From: Flammeovirga sp. SJP92
Lineage (GTDB): Bacteria > Bacteroidota > Bacteroidia > Cytophagales > Flammeovirgaceae
Direction of reading: 5' to 3'
Length of the DNA: 64,000 nt
Assembly (NCBI RefSeq): GCF_001583495.1
Contig: NZ_LQAQ01000061.1
Span: forward strand, 682,001-746,000
Positions 1 through 8,964 of the stretch are shown in pieces (the first letter of the stretch is position 1; every line of letters starts with the position of its first letter). The translations under genes were made by a program, and so were the position numbers. The notes under the pieces are model-generated. The model was not told the DNA's origin, did no database searches, and worked only from the letters and a program-made list of their open reading frames with translations.

Positions 1-447
1 CGTAAACATCCAAGTGTCTATCATCAAGTATTGGAAGAAGGGCATCAGGTGGGAAACCATACTTTCAATCATTTGCAATATTGGAAGAAAAGCCTTCCTA
101 ATTATATGAAAAATGTAAAAGAGTGTGATGAGGTAATGAGAAGTAACCCTCTTTTTAAAGTTGACTCCGAAAAACCGCTTTTCAGACCTCCACATGGGCA
201 AATCGGAAAAAAAATGATGCAACAATTATTGGAAGACTATGAAATTATTATGTGGCATGTTTTGACAAGAGACTATAATAAGAATTATAAAAAGGAAAAT
301 TGTTTAAAAGCAGCGATAAAAAATACAGAGAATGGCTCTATCATTGTTTTTCATGACAGTATTAAAGCAGAAAAGAATTTAAAGTATGTTTTGCCCCGAT
401 TTTTAGAATATTTTTCAAATAAAGGTTATGAATTTCATACACTTTGA
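1..447 (+). CDS. polysaccharide deacetylase (NodB domain), 5' end missing
   Basis: The reading frame is open from base 1, so the gene starts before the window and only about its last 148 codons are present. NodB-family carbohydrate esterase motifs are visible in order: a metal-binding H-x3-H (HTFNH), an R-P-P-x-G stretch (FRPPHGQ), MWHV, and the C-terminal IIVFHDS containing the conserved His-Asp. The family removes N- or O-acetyl groups from peptidoglycan, chitin oligomers or exopolysaccharide using a divalent metal. The first catalytic Asp motif must lie upstream. The substrate cannot be told from this half. The next gene, parA, has its own promoter, so this gene probably belongs to a different transcription unit. 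Confidence 0.85.
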   Translation, partial: RKHPSVYHQVLEEGHQVGNHTFNHLQYWKKSLPNYMKNVKECDEVMRSNPLFKVDSEKPLFRPPHGQIGKKMMQQLLEDYEIIMWHVLTRDYNKNYKKENCLKAAIKNTENGSIIVFHDSIKAEKNLKYVLPRFLEYFSNKGYEFHTL

Positions 448-463
448 ATAAAACAGTGACTTT

Positions 464-495
464 TTTTAAATGTGTATGAATTAAAACTATATTTG
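464..495 (+). promoter_or_regulatory. Bacteroidota-type promoter of parA
   Basis: The -7 box TATATTTG at 488-495 matches TAnnTTTG exactly. A TTTT at 464-467, 20 nt upstream, stands where the -33 TTTG is expected. Transcription would start near 502, about 25 nt before the parA ATG. Confidence 0.6.
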
Positions 496-525
496 TAGAC
501 AAACAAAATTTAGAAAGAGATATCC

Positions 526-1305
526 ATGGGAAAAATAATCGCTGTAGCCAATCAAAAAGGTGGTGTTGGTAAAACAACAACTGCAGTCAACCTTGCCGCA
601 AGTTTTGCTGCAATGGAATACAATACTCTTTTGGTGGACGCTGATCCACAAGCAAACTCAACTTCAGGATTAAACCTAGATCCTAAAGAAGAAAGAAAAA
701 GTATCTATAACTGCATGGTGGAAGACATCAATGTCAGTGATATTATTATAAATTCAGAATATGATTATTTAGATATCATCCCTTCTCATATTGACTTGGT
801 GGGGGCTGAAATTGAAATGATCGATATTGAAGATAGAGAAACAAGAATGTTGAAAGCGTTAGAGAAAATCAAAGACTCTTATGACTTCATCATTATTGAT
901 TGTTCACCTTCATTAGGCCTGATTACGGTCAATGCACTTACTGCCGCTGACTCTGTCATTGTACCTGTACAATGTGAGTTCTACGCTCTTGAAGGTTTGG
1001 ACAAATTATTAAATACTGTCAAGTTAATTCAATCAAGATTAAACCCTAATCTTTTAATTGAAGGTATCTTGATGACTATGTATGATACACGTTTACGTTT
1101 ATCGAACCAGGTAGTTGAAGAAGTTAAAAAACACTTAAACGACTTGGTTTTTGATGTGATTATACCTAGAAATATTAAATTAAGTGAAGCACCAAGTTTT
1201 GGCGTACCTGTAATTGCTCATGATGCTGTTAGCAAAGGAGCAGTTTGTTACTTAAACTTAGCGCAGGAAATACTTACAAAAAACAATATACCCGTAAAAG
1301 CCTAG
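526..1305 (+). CDS. parA: chromosome-partitioning ATPase ParA/Soj
   Basis: ParA/MinD-family P-loop ATPase of 259 residues, the usual length for chromosomal Soj-type ParA without an N-terminal DNA-binding extension. The deviant Walker A motif KGGVGKTT lies at residues 11-18, with DADPQ at about 39-43 and IIDCSP (Walker B) near 125. The ATP-bound dimer binds DNA non-specifically and moves ParB-parS complexes during segregation of the replication origin. parB follows 50 nt downstream on the same strand, the normal parAB arrangement. The ATG is preceded by a weak purine-rich AAAGAGAT and a clear promoter. No good parS site was found nearby. Confidence 0.97.
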   Translation: MGKIIAVANQKGGVGKTTTAVNLAASFAAMEYNTLLVDADPQANSTSGLNLDPKEERKSIYNCMVEDINVSDIIINSEYDYLDIIPSHIDLVGAEIEMIDIEDRETRMLKALEKIKDSYDFIIIDCSPSLGLITVNALTAADSVIVPVQCEFYALEGLDKLLNTVKLIQSRLNPNLLIEGILMTMYDTRLRLSNQVVEEVKKHLNDLVFDVIIPRNIKLSEAPSFGVPVIAHDAVSKGAVCYLNLAQEILTKNNIPVKA

Positions 1306-1355
1306 ACTAGGGTAAGATTAATTTTTATAACCTTTGATATTGGCGAAAATAGAAT

Positions 1356-2306
1356 ATGCCGGACAACTCTGAAAAAAAGACCTTAAAAAAAAGAAAAGCA
1401 CTTGGAAAAGGGCTTGGTGCCATACTTGGTGATAGTAATAAAACAGAAACTAGTTCTTCTACCGCACTGAAAGAAGTTGAAAACCAAACAACAAATATTA
1501 CAGTGGTAGAAAAACTGGATGAGATTTCTATTGACTATGTTGAAAGAAATCCATTTCAACCACGTTTAGAATTTCAAGATGAAGCTTTGAAAGAGCTTGC
1601 TGACTCTATACGTGTACAGGGTATTATTCAACCAATTACTGTAAGAAAACTTACAGATCAACAATATCAAATCATTTCTGGAGAGCGTCGTTGGAGAGCT
1701 TCAAAAATGGCAGGATTAGAAAAAATTCCCGCTTATATAAAAGGAGCTAATGACACTCAGATGCTTGAAATGGCATTGATTGAAAACATTCAAAGGGAAG
1801 ATTTAAACCCTATTGAAGTAGCAATCTCCTATCAACGTCTTATTGCTGAATGCGAATTGAAGCAAGAAGAACTGGGAGATAGAGTTGGTAAAAAAAGGTC
1901 TACAGTTGCCAATTATCTCAGGTTATTAAAATTACCACCAGAAATTCAAAGCGGATTAAGAAAAGGTGTTATTTCAATGGGGCATGCTAGAGCTTTAGTT
2001 AATGTAAACAGCATCGAAGTGCAATTAGCATTATATGATACTGTTGTAAAAAGTGAACTATCAGTTCGTAAGACTGAAAACCTAGTTAGAGACATCATTC
2101 AGGGAAAGGACCCTCTTAGTAGTAAAGCGAAATCAAAGAAAGAACCACTTGATTTTGAATTCAGCCGTTTACAAAGAGATCTTTCTACTCATTTTGGTAC
2201 TCAAATTAAAATCAAAAATGCTGATGATGGTAAGGGAGAAATAAAAATACCTTATCAATCCATTGAAGACCTCAACCGCATATTAGATATTTTAAAAACT
2301 CACTAA
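1356..2306 (+). CDS. parB: chromosome-partitioning protein ParB/Spo0J
   Basis: 316-residue ParB. The basic N-terminus ends in KRKALGKGLGAILG, typical of Bacteroidota ParB and probably the ParA-stimulating segment. The ParB/sulfiredoxin domain follows, with NPFQPR near residue 67, the GERRWRA nucleotide-binding box near 110 and ENIQREDLNPIE near 145. A helix-turn-helix region (about 160-220) and a C-terminal dimerisation part complete the protein. ParB is a CTP-dependent clamp loaded at parS that works with ParA in origin segregation. The stop codon overlaps the start of the next gene at base 2306, so translation is probably coupled. Confidence 0.96.
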   Translation: MPDNSEKKTLKKRKALGKGLGAILGDSNKTETSSSTALKEVENQTTNITVVEKLDEISIDYVERNPFQPRLEFQDEALKELADSIRVQGIIQPITVRKLTDQQYQIISGERRWRASKMAGLEKIPAYIKGANDTQMLEMALIENIQREDLNPIEVAISYQRLIAECELKQEELGDRVGKKRSTVANYLRLLKLPPEIQSGLRKGVISMGHARALVNVNSIEVQLALYDTVVKSELSVRKTENLVRDIIQGKDPLSSKAKSKKEPLDFEFSRLQRDLSTHFGTQIKIKNADDGKGEIKIPYQSIEDLNRILDILKTH

Positions 2307-3019
2307 TGCTCTACAAGTGCGTACATATCGCTTTTTTATTCATCACTTCATTTTTTATTCTCTTTAGTACTTCCAACAGTTTTGCACAGACAGAACCTCA
2401 GCAGGAAGAAACTTTGGAAGAAGGTGATGGACTATCAGCAGAAGAACGGAATAAAAAATCATTGGATTCTTTAAGTTCTATTTCTGCTATACCTAATCAT
2501 ATTGACCAAAAAGAAAGAAAAAGAAAAAAGAAAACGCAGTATAAATATCTAACAGAACCATCTAAAGCTTCTTTTTATACGATTGCGGTGCCCGGTTTGG
2601 GGCAGGTATACAACCGTAAGCTTTGGAAATTACCATTATTGTATGGTGGAATGGCCGTTTTCGGTTATTTCGTAAAATTTAATCATAATAATATGGTTGA
2701 AAGTGGGCATTGGCTTGCTTACAGAGCTGATGCAGACCCGACAAACGATGATCTTATCCCTGAACTTTACCGTGGTTTATCAGAAGAGAACTTACGTCAG
2801 AGAAGAGATAATTTCAGAAGGGATCGTGACTTTATGATTATTTTATCATGCATGTGGTATTTACTAGGTGCGTTAGACGCAGCAGTAGACCAACATTTAA
2901 AATACTATGATATCAGTGAGGATCTCTCAATGAAACTGAAACCTGCTGCAATAGCAGATCCTTACAGTGGACTTCCCGCAGTGGGAATGACAGTATCTTT
3001 ACAGTTAAGTTCAAAATAA
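2306..3019 (+). CDS. DUF5683 membrane protein downstream of parB
   Basis: 237-residue envelope protein of unknown function. An N-terminal hydrophobic signal segment (residues about 7-28, ending SFAQ) is followed by an acidic then very basic low-complexity stretch. Next comes the block ASFYTIAVPGLGQVYNRK, characteristic of DUF5683, with a hydrophobic span after it and a second near 'MIILSCMWYLLGALDAAVD'. The start codon overlaps the parB stop, and dapB begins 8 nt after its end, so it sits inside the parAB-dapB-lepB operon. From memory this neighbour order is common in Bacteroidota; the role is unknown. Confidence 0.75.
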   Translation: MLYKCVHIAFLFITSFFILFSTSNSFAQTEPQQEETLEEGDGLSAEERNKKSLDSLSSISAIPNHIDQKERKRKKKTQYKYLTEPSKASFYTIAVPGLGQVYNRKLWKLPLLYGGMAVFGYFVKFNHNNMVESGHWLAYRADADPTNDDLIPELYRGLSEENLRQRRDNFRRDRDFMIILSCMWYLLGALDAAVDQHLKYYDISEDLSMKLKPAAIADPYSGLPAVGMTVSLQLSSK

Positions 3020-3027
3020 AATAACAA

Positions 3028-3753
3028 ATGAATTTTCTATTAATTGGATATGGCAAAATGGGTCAAACCATTGAACAAATATTAAAAGAAAGAGGACATA
3101 ATATTGCGGGCATTATTGATAAAGACAATGCTTCTGATTTGGATACGATAGATCCATCTACGGTAGATGTTGCCATTGAATTTACACAACCAAGTGCAGC
3201 ATATGTTAATATCAAAAAATGTCTTGATAAAGGAATCAGAGTCGTCTCTGGTACTACAGGATGGTTGGAGCAGAAAGAAGTAGTTGAGTCTACTACTAAA
3301 GAAAATAAAACAGCATTTTTCTATGCTTCAAACTATAGTTTAGGGGTAAATATTTTCTTTGAGCTAAATAAGAAATTGGCTAAAATGATGAGTGCTTTTA
3401 ATGCAGAGTATAAATCATCAATGGTTGAAATTCACCATACTCAAAAATTAGATGCTCCTTCTGGAACTGCCATTACTTTGGCGGAAGGTGTGATTGAGAA
3501 CTTTGAAGGCGTAGACAAGTGGACCCTTCAAGGTGAGGATGAAGCAGTAGAAAATGGCATTGAAATCGAAGCAGTCAGAGAACCTGAAGTCCCAGGTACA
3601 CATGAGGTCTCTTATACTTCTGAAATTGATAGAATCGATATCAAACACACTGCATTTACTAGAAAAGGATTTGCACTTGGTGCTGTGTTAGCAGGTGAGT
3701 GGTTGCATCAAAAAGAAGGTATCTTCGGAATGCAAGACATGCTGGCATTGTAA
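3028..3753 (+). CDS. dapB: 4-hydroxy-tetrahydrodipicolinate reductase DapB
   Basis: NAD(P)H-dependent reductase of the diaminopimelate/lysine pathway that makes tetrahydrodipicolinate, needed for peptidoglycan cross-links. At 241 residues it has the usual length. The Rossmann motif GYGKMG is at residues 7-12, the dinucleotide-proximal VVSGTTGW near 73, and the catalytic block EIHHTQKLDAPSGTA near residue 137, with the catalytic His pair and the Lys and SGT substrate contacts. It lies 8 nt after the DUF5683 gene and 23 nt before lepB, all on the same strand, so it is probably cotranscribed with parAB. Confidence 0.97.
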   Translation: MNFLLIGYGKMGQTIEQILKERGHNIAGIIDKDNASDLDTIDPSTVDVAIEFTQPSAAYVNIKKCLDKGIRVVSGTTGWLEQKEVVESTTKENKTAFFYASNYSLGVNIFFELNKKLAKMMSAFNAEYKSSMVEIHHTQKLDAPSGTAITLAEGVIENFEGVDKWTLQGEDEAVENGIEIEAVREPEVPGTHEVSYTSEIDRIDIKHTAFTRKGFALGAVLAGEWLHQKEGIFGMQDMLAL

Positions 3754-3776
3754 ATTAATCTGACTTAGAATCAACA

Positions 3777-4880
3777 ATGAGCAATAAAAAAGATAAAAAG
3801 AAAAAAGGCGTCGTACAGGAATGGACCGATGCTTTAATTTTTGCTGTTATTGCGGCAACACTTATCCGTTGGGCTGCATTTGAGGCATTTACTATCCCTA
3901 CTTCTTCCATGGAAAAATCACTTCTTGTAGGTGATTATTTATTTGTAAGTAAGGTTCATTATGGTCCAAGAACACCTAAAACGGTGCTTCAGTTACCTTT
4001 AACACATCAAACGATTTGGGGTACTCAGATTCCATCTTTCTTAGACTGGATTCAATTACCTCAATTCAGATTACCTGGCTTTACAGACGTCAAGAATAAT
4101 GATGTAGTGGTATTCAACTACCCTGCTGAGGAAGGTTTCCCTTCTGACATGAAGCTTAATTATATCAAAAGATGTATTGGTATAGCTGGTGATACTATTC
4201 AGATTAAAAATCAAGAAGTTTTCATTAATGGAGACCGTGTTGAAGTTCCGGAGGATAGTGAAACACAATATAGAGTAGTTTCAAAAACTCAAATCGGCAA
4301 AAAAACTTTAGAGAGATATAATGTTTATGCTTACGACTATAATAATGTAGGGCATTACAAATTGAAAAATATTCCTGGACCTGAAGGCAAGTTTACTTAC
4401 TCTGCTATGCTTCCGTTGCATACGGCAAAAGAATTAAGAAAACTTGATTTCATTGAAAGTGTAGAGAAAATCTATGCTAGAAAAGATCCTTCTATTTTCC
4501 CTCAAAATCCTAACAATACTTGGAGTATTGATAACTTTGGACCTCTTTATATTCCTAAAGAAGGTGATGTCGTAAAAATTACGAATGACAATTGGTCACA
4601 GTATAAAGATATCATCATCAAATATGAGGACAACGAAAATGTTGTATTCAAAAATGGTCAACTGTCTATTGACGGGCAAGTTCAAGATTCCTATACCATC
4701 AAGCAGGATTACTACTTTATGATGGGTGATAACAGACATAATTCACTTGACTCTCGTTATTGGGGTTATGTACCTGCTGATCACATTATTGGTAAAGCTG
4801 TAATGGTTTGGATGTCTATGGATAGAAACCCTGATGCTTCAATGATCAGATGGAACAGAATATTTAACTTCATTGACTAA
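3777..4880 (+). CDS. lepB: signal peptidase I (LepB)
   Basis: Membrane-bound serine protease that removes signal peptides from Sec-exported proteins. A lysine-rich cytoplasmic N-terminus precedes one transmembrane segment (about 17-37). The catalytic Ser is S44 in PTSSMEKSL and the general base is K131 in YIKRCIGIAGD. The C-terminal box E, MMGDNRHNSLDSRYWG, is intact. At 367 residues it is longer than most type I peptidases because of an insertion of roughly 130 residues between the Lys region and box E; I recall such insertions as common in Bacteroidota LepB. It is the last gene of the parAB-dapB run and is followed by a terminator. Confidence 0.95.
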   Translation: MSNKKDKKKKGVVQEWTDALIFAVIAATLIRWAAFEAFTIPTSSMEKSLLVGDYLFVSKVHYGPRTPKTVLQLPLTHQTIWGTQIPSFLDWIQLPQFRLPGFTDVKNNDVVVFNYPAEEGFPSDMKLNYIKRCIGIAGDTIQIKNQEVFINGDRVEVPEDSETQYRVVSKTQIGKKTLERYNVYAYDYNNVGHYKLKNIPGPEGKFTYSAMLPLHTAKELRKLDFIESVEKIYARKDPSIFPQNPNNTWSIDNFGPLYIPKEGDVVKITNDNWSQYKDIIIKYEDNENVVFKNGQLSIDGQVQDSYTIKQDYYFMMGDNRHNSLDSRYWGYVPADHIIGKAVMVWMSMDRNPDASMIRWNRIFNFID

Positions 4881-4928
4881 TTTTATGACTCCTCTCATTT
4901 CATGAGTCATTAAAAAATATCAATTTTA

Positions 4929-4959
4929 CCGGAACTGAGTAATCAGTTTCGGCTTTTTT
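4929..4959 (+). terminator. Rho-independent terminator after lepB
   Basis: Ten-base arms CCGGAACTGA (4929-4938) and TCAGTTTCGG (4943-4952) pair with one G-T wobble around a GTAA loop and are followed by a T-run. A weaker hairpin at 4885-4910 (ATGACTC/GAGTCAT) precedes it. Confidence 0.85.
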
Positions 4960-5148
4960 ATACTACTATTTTTAAGTTCCTGATCTAGCTCTTAAAAGTA
5001 TTCTAAAGTGAGGGTATTTTCATTAATCTTTCTTGTCAATACAAGACAAAAAAATTAACTTAATATACTACCCCAATGTACTCTACAATACTTTTTTAGG
5101 CAGGACAATAGTGATACCATATTTTATAAACACTTATTCTAAATTGAA

Positions 5149-7329
5149 ATGAAAAAATACATACACATTTTTGTGGTTGCGTGTATACTAGCTCCATTAT
5201 CTTCTTTTGCACATGAGGGAATGTGGCTCCCTTCACTACTTCAACAGCTTAATGAAGAAGACATGCAAGCCAACGGCTTTAAATTAACAGCAGATGACAT
5301 CTATTCTGTCAATAAATCCAGCATGAAAGATGCTGTTGTTTGGTTTGGAAGAGGATGTACAGGTGAAGTTGTTTCTAACAAAGGCCTTATTTTAACAAAC
5401 CATCACTGTGGTTATGGACAAATACAATCTCACTCTACAGTTGAAAATGACTTATTGACTGACGGTTTTGCAGCTCAGTCTTTTGGAGAAGAACTTCCAA
5501 ACAATGGCCTTACTGTTAGTTTTGTAGTTCGAATTGATGATGTAACAAAAAGTATTCTTGATGGTGTAAAAGATGGAATGGAAGAAGAAAAACGTCAAGA
5601 AATCATCAAAGCAAACATTGAGAAAGTAGGTAAGGATGCTGTAAATGGCACACACTACGATTATATCATTAAACCATTTTTCTATGGAAATGAATACTAC
5701 ATGTTCATCATGGAAACATTTAAAGATATTCGTTTAGTTTTTGCTCCTCCTTCTTCAATTGGCAAGTACGGTGGAGACACTGATAACTGGGTATGGCCTC
5801 GTCATACAGGTGATTTTTCTATTTTTAGAATCTATGCTGACAAAGATGGAAAACCTGCTGAGTATTCAGAAGACAACGTTCCTTACACACCAAAGTACCA
5901 CTTCCCTATTTCATTGAATGGTGTAAAGCCTGATGATTTCACAATGGTTTATGGTTTCCCAGGAAGAACAAAACAATACTTACCTTCAGAAGGAGTTTCA
6001 TATACTGTTGAAACTTCTAACCCTATCAAAATTGCAATGCGTGAAAAAACAATTGCAATCTATGATAAGAATATGGCTGCTGACGATGCTGTTAGAATTA
6101 AATATTCAGCAAAGAAAGCACGTGTTGCAAATGCTTATAAAAAATGGATTGGTGAGAGCAAAGGTTTAAAGAGACTTGACGCCATCAATAAGAAAAATGA
6201 GCAGGAAGAAATGTTTGCACAAGCAGTAAAAGGAAATAAAGAATACGAAGCTTTACTGGATAAATTCCAAGAAGAATTCAAAGCAATGGAAAAATATCAA
6301 TTAGGTAGAGACCTTTTCATTGAAGAATTGTATTATGGTCCTGAAATCCTTCGTTTCTCATTAGGATTTAAAGCTTTAAAAGACGTAAAACCTAACACTC
6401 CAGATTTTGAACAAGCATTAATGAAGCTAAAAGGCAGTGCAAAAGGTTTTTATAAAAACTTTGACCTAGCAACTGATAGAGAAGTGTTTGTTTCTGCTTC
6501 ATCTATGTACTCTGATGCTATTGACCCTTCTTTCCTTCCATCATCTTTCGCAGTTGCGAAGGAAAAAGGTAGTTTTGATAAATTAGCGAATACTGTTTAC
6601 AAGAAAAGTATTTTTGCTAATGAGGAAAAGTTAATGAAATTGCTTAGTGGATCTCCTGAAGGAATTTACAAAAAGATCATCAAAGATCCTGCTTTTGTAA
6701 TCGGCAACGAGATTTATGAAGTATACGGCAATGAAATCGCTCCAGAATATAAAAGGTTAAGTGAAGAAATTGACTTATCTATGCGTACTTATGTAAAAGC
6801 ATTGAAAGAAGTTTTCCCTAATAGAGAATATGTAGCAAATGTAAAAGGTGCCAGCAAGCAATACTGGTCTGATGCCAACAGTACATTAAGAGTGACATAT
6901 GGTAAAATTGAAGGTTCTGAACCAAGAGATGGCGTAGAATTTAAATATTATACTACACTTGAAGGTGTGATGGAGAAAAGAAGAACTGATGTTCCTAAAA
7001 CGCATGAATTCTATGTTCCTCAAAAGCTGATGGATCTTTACAAGAATAAAGATTACGGTCAATACGGTGAAGATGGAAAAATGATGGTTTGTATCACAGG
7101 ATCTAACCATACTACAGGGGGAAACTCTGGCTCTCCTGTTATTAATGCTGAAGGTCAGCTGATCGGTATCAACTTTGACAGAACTTGGGAATCTACAATG
7201 TCAGATTTAATGTTTGACCCCGTGAAATGTAGAAATATCATTGTAGACATCCGCTATGTATTATTTGTCGTAGATAAATATGGTGAGTGTCCAAGATTGA
7301 TTGAAGAAATGACTTTAGTGAAAAACTAA
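5149..7329 (+). CDS. S46 dipeptidyl-peptidase, DPP11-like (Asp/Glu specific)
   Basis: 726-residue S46 serine exopeptidase with a signal peptide (first ~21 residues, ending SSFA). The catalytic triad is visible: H85 in TNHHCGYG, D222 in RHTGDFS and S660 in GGNSGSPV. R678 in NFDRTWE lies 18 residues after the Ser, where Porphyromonas DPP11 has the Arg that confers preference for Asp/Glu at P1; DPP7 has Gly there. The enzyme would release dipeptides from periplasmic peptides, fitting a proteolytic, amino-acid-using lifestyle. It is monocistronic, with a 268-nt upstream gap and a shared bidirectional terminator behind it. Family assignment is certain; specificity is inferred from one residue. Confidence 0.93.
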   Translation: MKKYIHIFVVACILAPLSSFAHEGMWLPSLLQQLNEEDMQANGFKLTADDIYSVNKSSMKDAVVWFGRGCTGEVVSNKGLILTNHHCGYGQIQSHSTVENDLLTDGFAAQSFGEELPNNGLTVSFVVRIDDVTKSILDGVKDGMEEEKRQEIIKANIEKVGKDAVNGTHYDYIIKPFFYGNEYYMFIMETFKDIRLVFAPPSSIGKYGGDTDNWVWPRHTGDFSIFRIYADKDGKPAEYSEDNVPYTPKYHFPISLNGVKPDDFTMVYGFPGRTKQYLPSEGVSYTVETSNPIKIAMREKTIAIYDKNMAADDAVRIKYSAKKARVANAYKKWIGESKGLKRLDAINKKNEQEEMFAQAVKGNKEYEALLDKFQEEFKAMEKYQLGRDLFIEELYYGPEILRFSLGFKALKDVKPNTPDFEQALMKLKGSAKGFYKNFDLATDREVFVSASSMYSDAIDPSFLPSSFAVAKEKGSFDKLANTVYKKSIFANEEKLMKLLSGSPEGIYKKIIKDPAFVIGNEIYEVYGNEIAPEYKRLSEEIDLSMRTYVKALKEVFPNREYVANVKGASKQYWSDANSTLRVTYGKIEGSEPRDGVEFKYYTTLEGVMEKRRTDVPKTHEFYVPQKLMDLYKNKDYGQYGEDGKMMVCITGSNHTTGGNSGSPVINAEGQLIGINFDRTWESTMSDLMFDPVKCRNIIVDIRYVLFVVDKYGECPRLIEEMTLVKN

Positions 7330-7347
7330 CCTCACTTCATTCATCAT

Positions 7348-7390
7348 AAATAAGGGATTGAACTTTGATAGCTCAATCCCTTATTTTTTA
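7348..7390. terminator. bidirectional terminator between convergent genes
   Basis: Perfect arms AAATAAGGGATTGA (7348-7361) and TCAATCCCTTATTT (7373-7386) with flanking T-rich sequence. It serves the S46 peptidase on the plus strand and the TerB-like gene on the minus strand. Confidence 0.88.
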
Positions 7391-7837
7391 TTCTAAATTT
7401 AGACGTTTTGAAATTTCCTCAATTGCTTCTTCCTCATCATCACTAACACCATCTGAAGCGTCAGCGAAAAGGTGAAGGATATCTAAAATGTCGTCTTTCT
7501 CATCATCATTCTGCTCCAAGTAGCCTTTTAAAGTATCTAAGAATGGATCTTTCCATTGTTCTAAATTATTGACTAAGTATTCCAACTCGTTGTAGTAGAC
7601 TTTTTGAAGATTCTCCAATTCAGTTCTGGTCAGTGAACTTTTATAACTTTCTGCCATAAATTTGGCTAGGTATTTTACAAAAACCCACTCTTCGTCATCC
7701 ACCACTCCATCAGAAGCTACAATCAATAAACAAGGAAAATAGATAAATAAAGTCTGAAAGTGTTCCCTTGAGAGCTCAACATTATTCAATGAATTATAGC
7801 GTGTATATAGTTCCTCAGTATTTGTATGTATACTCAT
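7388..7837 (-). CDS. TerB-like small acidic helical protein
   Basis: 149-residue acidic soluble protein with no signal or membrane segment. Two copies of an Asp-rich motif, ASDGVVDDEEW (about residues 41-51) and ASDGVSDDEEE (about 127-137), sit on either side of a helical middle. This resembles the TerB/TerB-like (COG3793) fold, where such acidic pairs are candidate metal sites. The molecular role of free-standing TerB-like proteins is not known to me. It is transcribed alone, convergent with the S46 peptidase and divergent from tsaD. Function by family resemblance only. Confidence 0.6.
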   Translation of the reverse strand: MSIHTNTEELYTRYNSLNNVELSREHFQTLFIYFPCLLIVASDGVVDDEEWVFVKYLAKFMAESYKSSLTRTELENLQKVYYNELEYLVNNLEQWKDPFLDTLKGYLEQNDDEKDDILDILHLFADASDGVSDDEEEAIEEISKRLNLE

Positions 7838-7906
7838 CTTTTTTTTGATAATATAATATTGTCGTTAATGGTTCCCTTTTTTTAAGGTAATTCCCCTCAA
7901 GTAATG

Positions 7907-7914
7907 TAATTTTG
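7907..7914 (+). promoter_or_regulatory. -7 box of the tsaD promoter
   Basis: TAATTTTG at 7907-7914 matches TAnnTTTG. A T-rich stretch about 20-25 nt upstream stands in for the -33 box. The start would be near 7920, about 20 nt before the tsaD ATG. Confidence 0.5.
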
Positions 7915-7941
7915 CGATCTAATTGACAAAGAAAATATACA

Positions 7942-8958
7942 ATGAGCGGAATAATATTAGCCATAGAGTCTTCATGTGATGAAACCTCAGCAGCAATAGT
8001 AAAAAATGGTACTGTACTTAGCAATATAGTGTCTACGCAAGAAATACACCAAAAATACGGCGGCGTAGTTCCAGAACTTGCTTCTAGAGCTCATCAGAAA
8101 AATATTCTCCCTGTAGTCAATGAAGCTCTAACAGAAGCCAATATAAAGAAATCTGACTTAGATGCAATAGCCTTTACAAAAGGACCTGGACTATTAGGAG
8201 CATTATTGGTAGGTGCATCTTTTGCCAAAGGAATGGCTATGGCATTAAAAAAACCTTTGATAGGTGTAAATCATATGCAAGCACACATCCTTGCTCACTT
8301 CATCGATAACCCTCAACCCAACTTTCCATTTTTATGCTTAACGGTTAGTGGAGGTCACACTCAATTGGTGGTTGTGAAATCTCCATTAGAAATGGAAGTG
8401 ATTGGAGAAACCATAGATGACGCTGTAGGTGAAGCTTTTGATAAAACAGCTAAAATCATGGGTTTGGATTATCCTGGTGGACCTTTTATTGATAAATTTG
8501 CAAAAGATGGTGATCCATCAAAATTCAAATTCCCAAATGTCAATATCCCTGATTACAATTTCTCTTTCAGTGGTATAAAGACTGCATTTCTAAATTTCTT
8601 AAGAAAAGAAACACAAAAAGATCCTGACTTTATCGAAAAAAATAAAGCTGATTTATGTGCTAGTATTCAGTTTACCCTCGTCAATATTTTGATGAAAAAG
8701 CTAAAGAAAGCATCTAAAGAACTGAATATTAAGGAGATTGGAATTGCAGGTGGTGTTTCCGCTAATTCTGGTTTGAGAAATACGCTTTTGGAAGAAGGAA
8801 AAAAATTAGGATGGAATGTATTTATTCCTGAATTTGAACACTGTACCGACAATGCTGCAATGATTGCAATGGCAGCACATTATCAGTTTGAAGGAGGTGA
8901 TTTTGAAACGTTGAGTACTTCACCAAATCCAAGAATGAAATTCACTGGATCAAAATAA
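7942..8958 (+). CDS. tsaD: tRNA N6-adenosine threonylcarbamoyltransferase TsaD
   Basis: Essential ASKHA-fold enzyme that transfers threonylcarbamoyl to A37 of ANN-decoding tRNAs together with TsaB and TsaE. It is 338 residues, full length. Visible signatures are IESSCDETSAAIV at the N-terminus, the metal-binding pair H111/H115 in NHMQAHILAH, SGGHTQLV near 135, and the C-terminal GIAGGVSAN and CTDNAAMIA with the third metal ligand. The small membrane-protein gene starts 6 nt after its stop, so the two form an operon ending at the terminator at 9391-9418. Confidence 0.97.
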   Translation: MSGIILAIESSCDETSAAIVKNGTVLSNIVSTQEIHQKYGGVVPELASRAHQKNILPVVNEALTEANIKKSDLDAIAFTKGPGLLGALLVGASFAKGMAMALKKPLIGVNHMQAHILAHFIDNPQPNFPFLCLTVSGGHTQLVVVKSPLEMEVIGETIDDAVGEAFDKTAKIMGLDYPGGPFIDKFAKDGDPSKFKFPNVNIPDYNFSFSGIKTAFLNFLRKETQKDPDFIEKNKADLCASIQFTLVNILMKKLKKASKELNIKEIGIAGGVSANSGLRNTLLEEGKKLGWNVFIPEFEHCTDNAAMIAMAAHYQFEGGDFETLSTSPNPRMKFTGSK

Positions 8959-8964
8959 TAAAGC

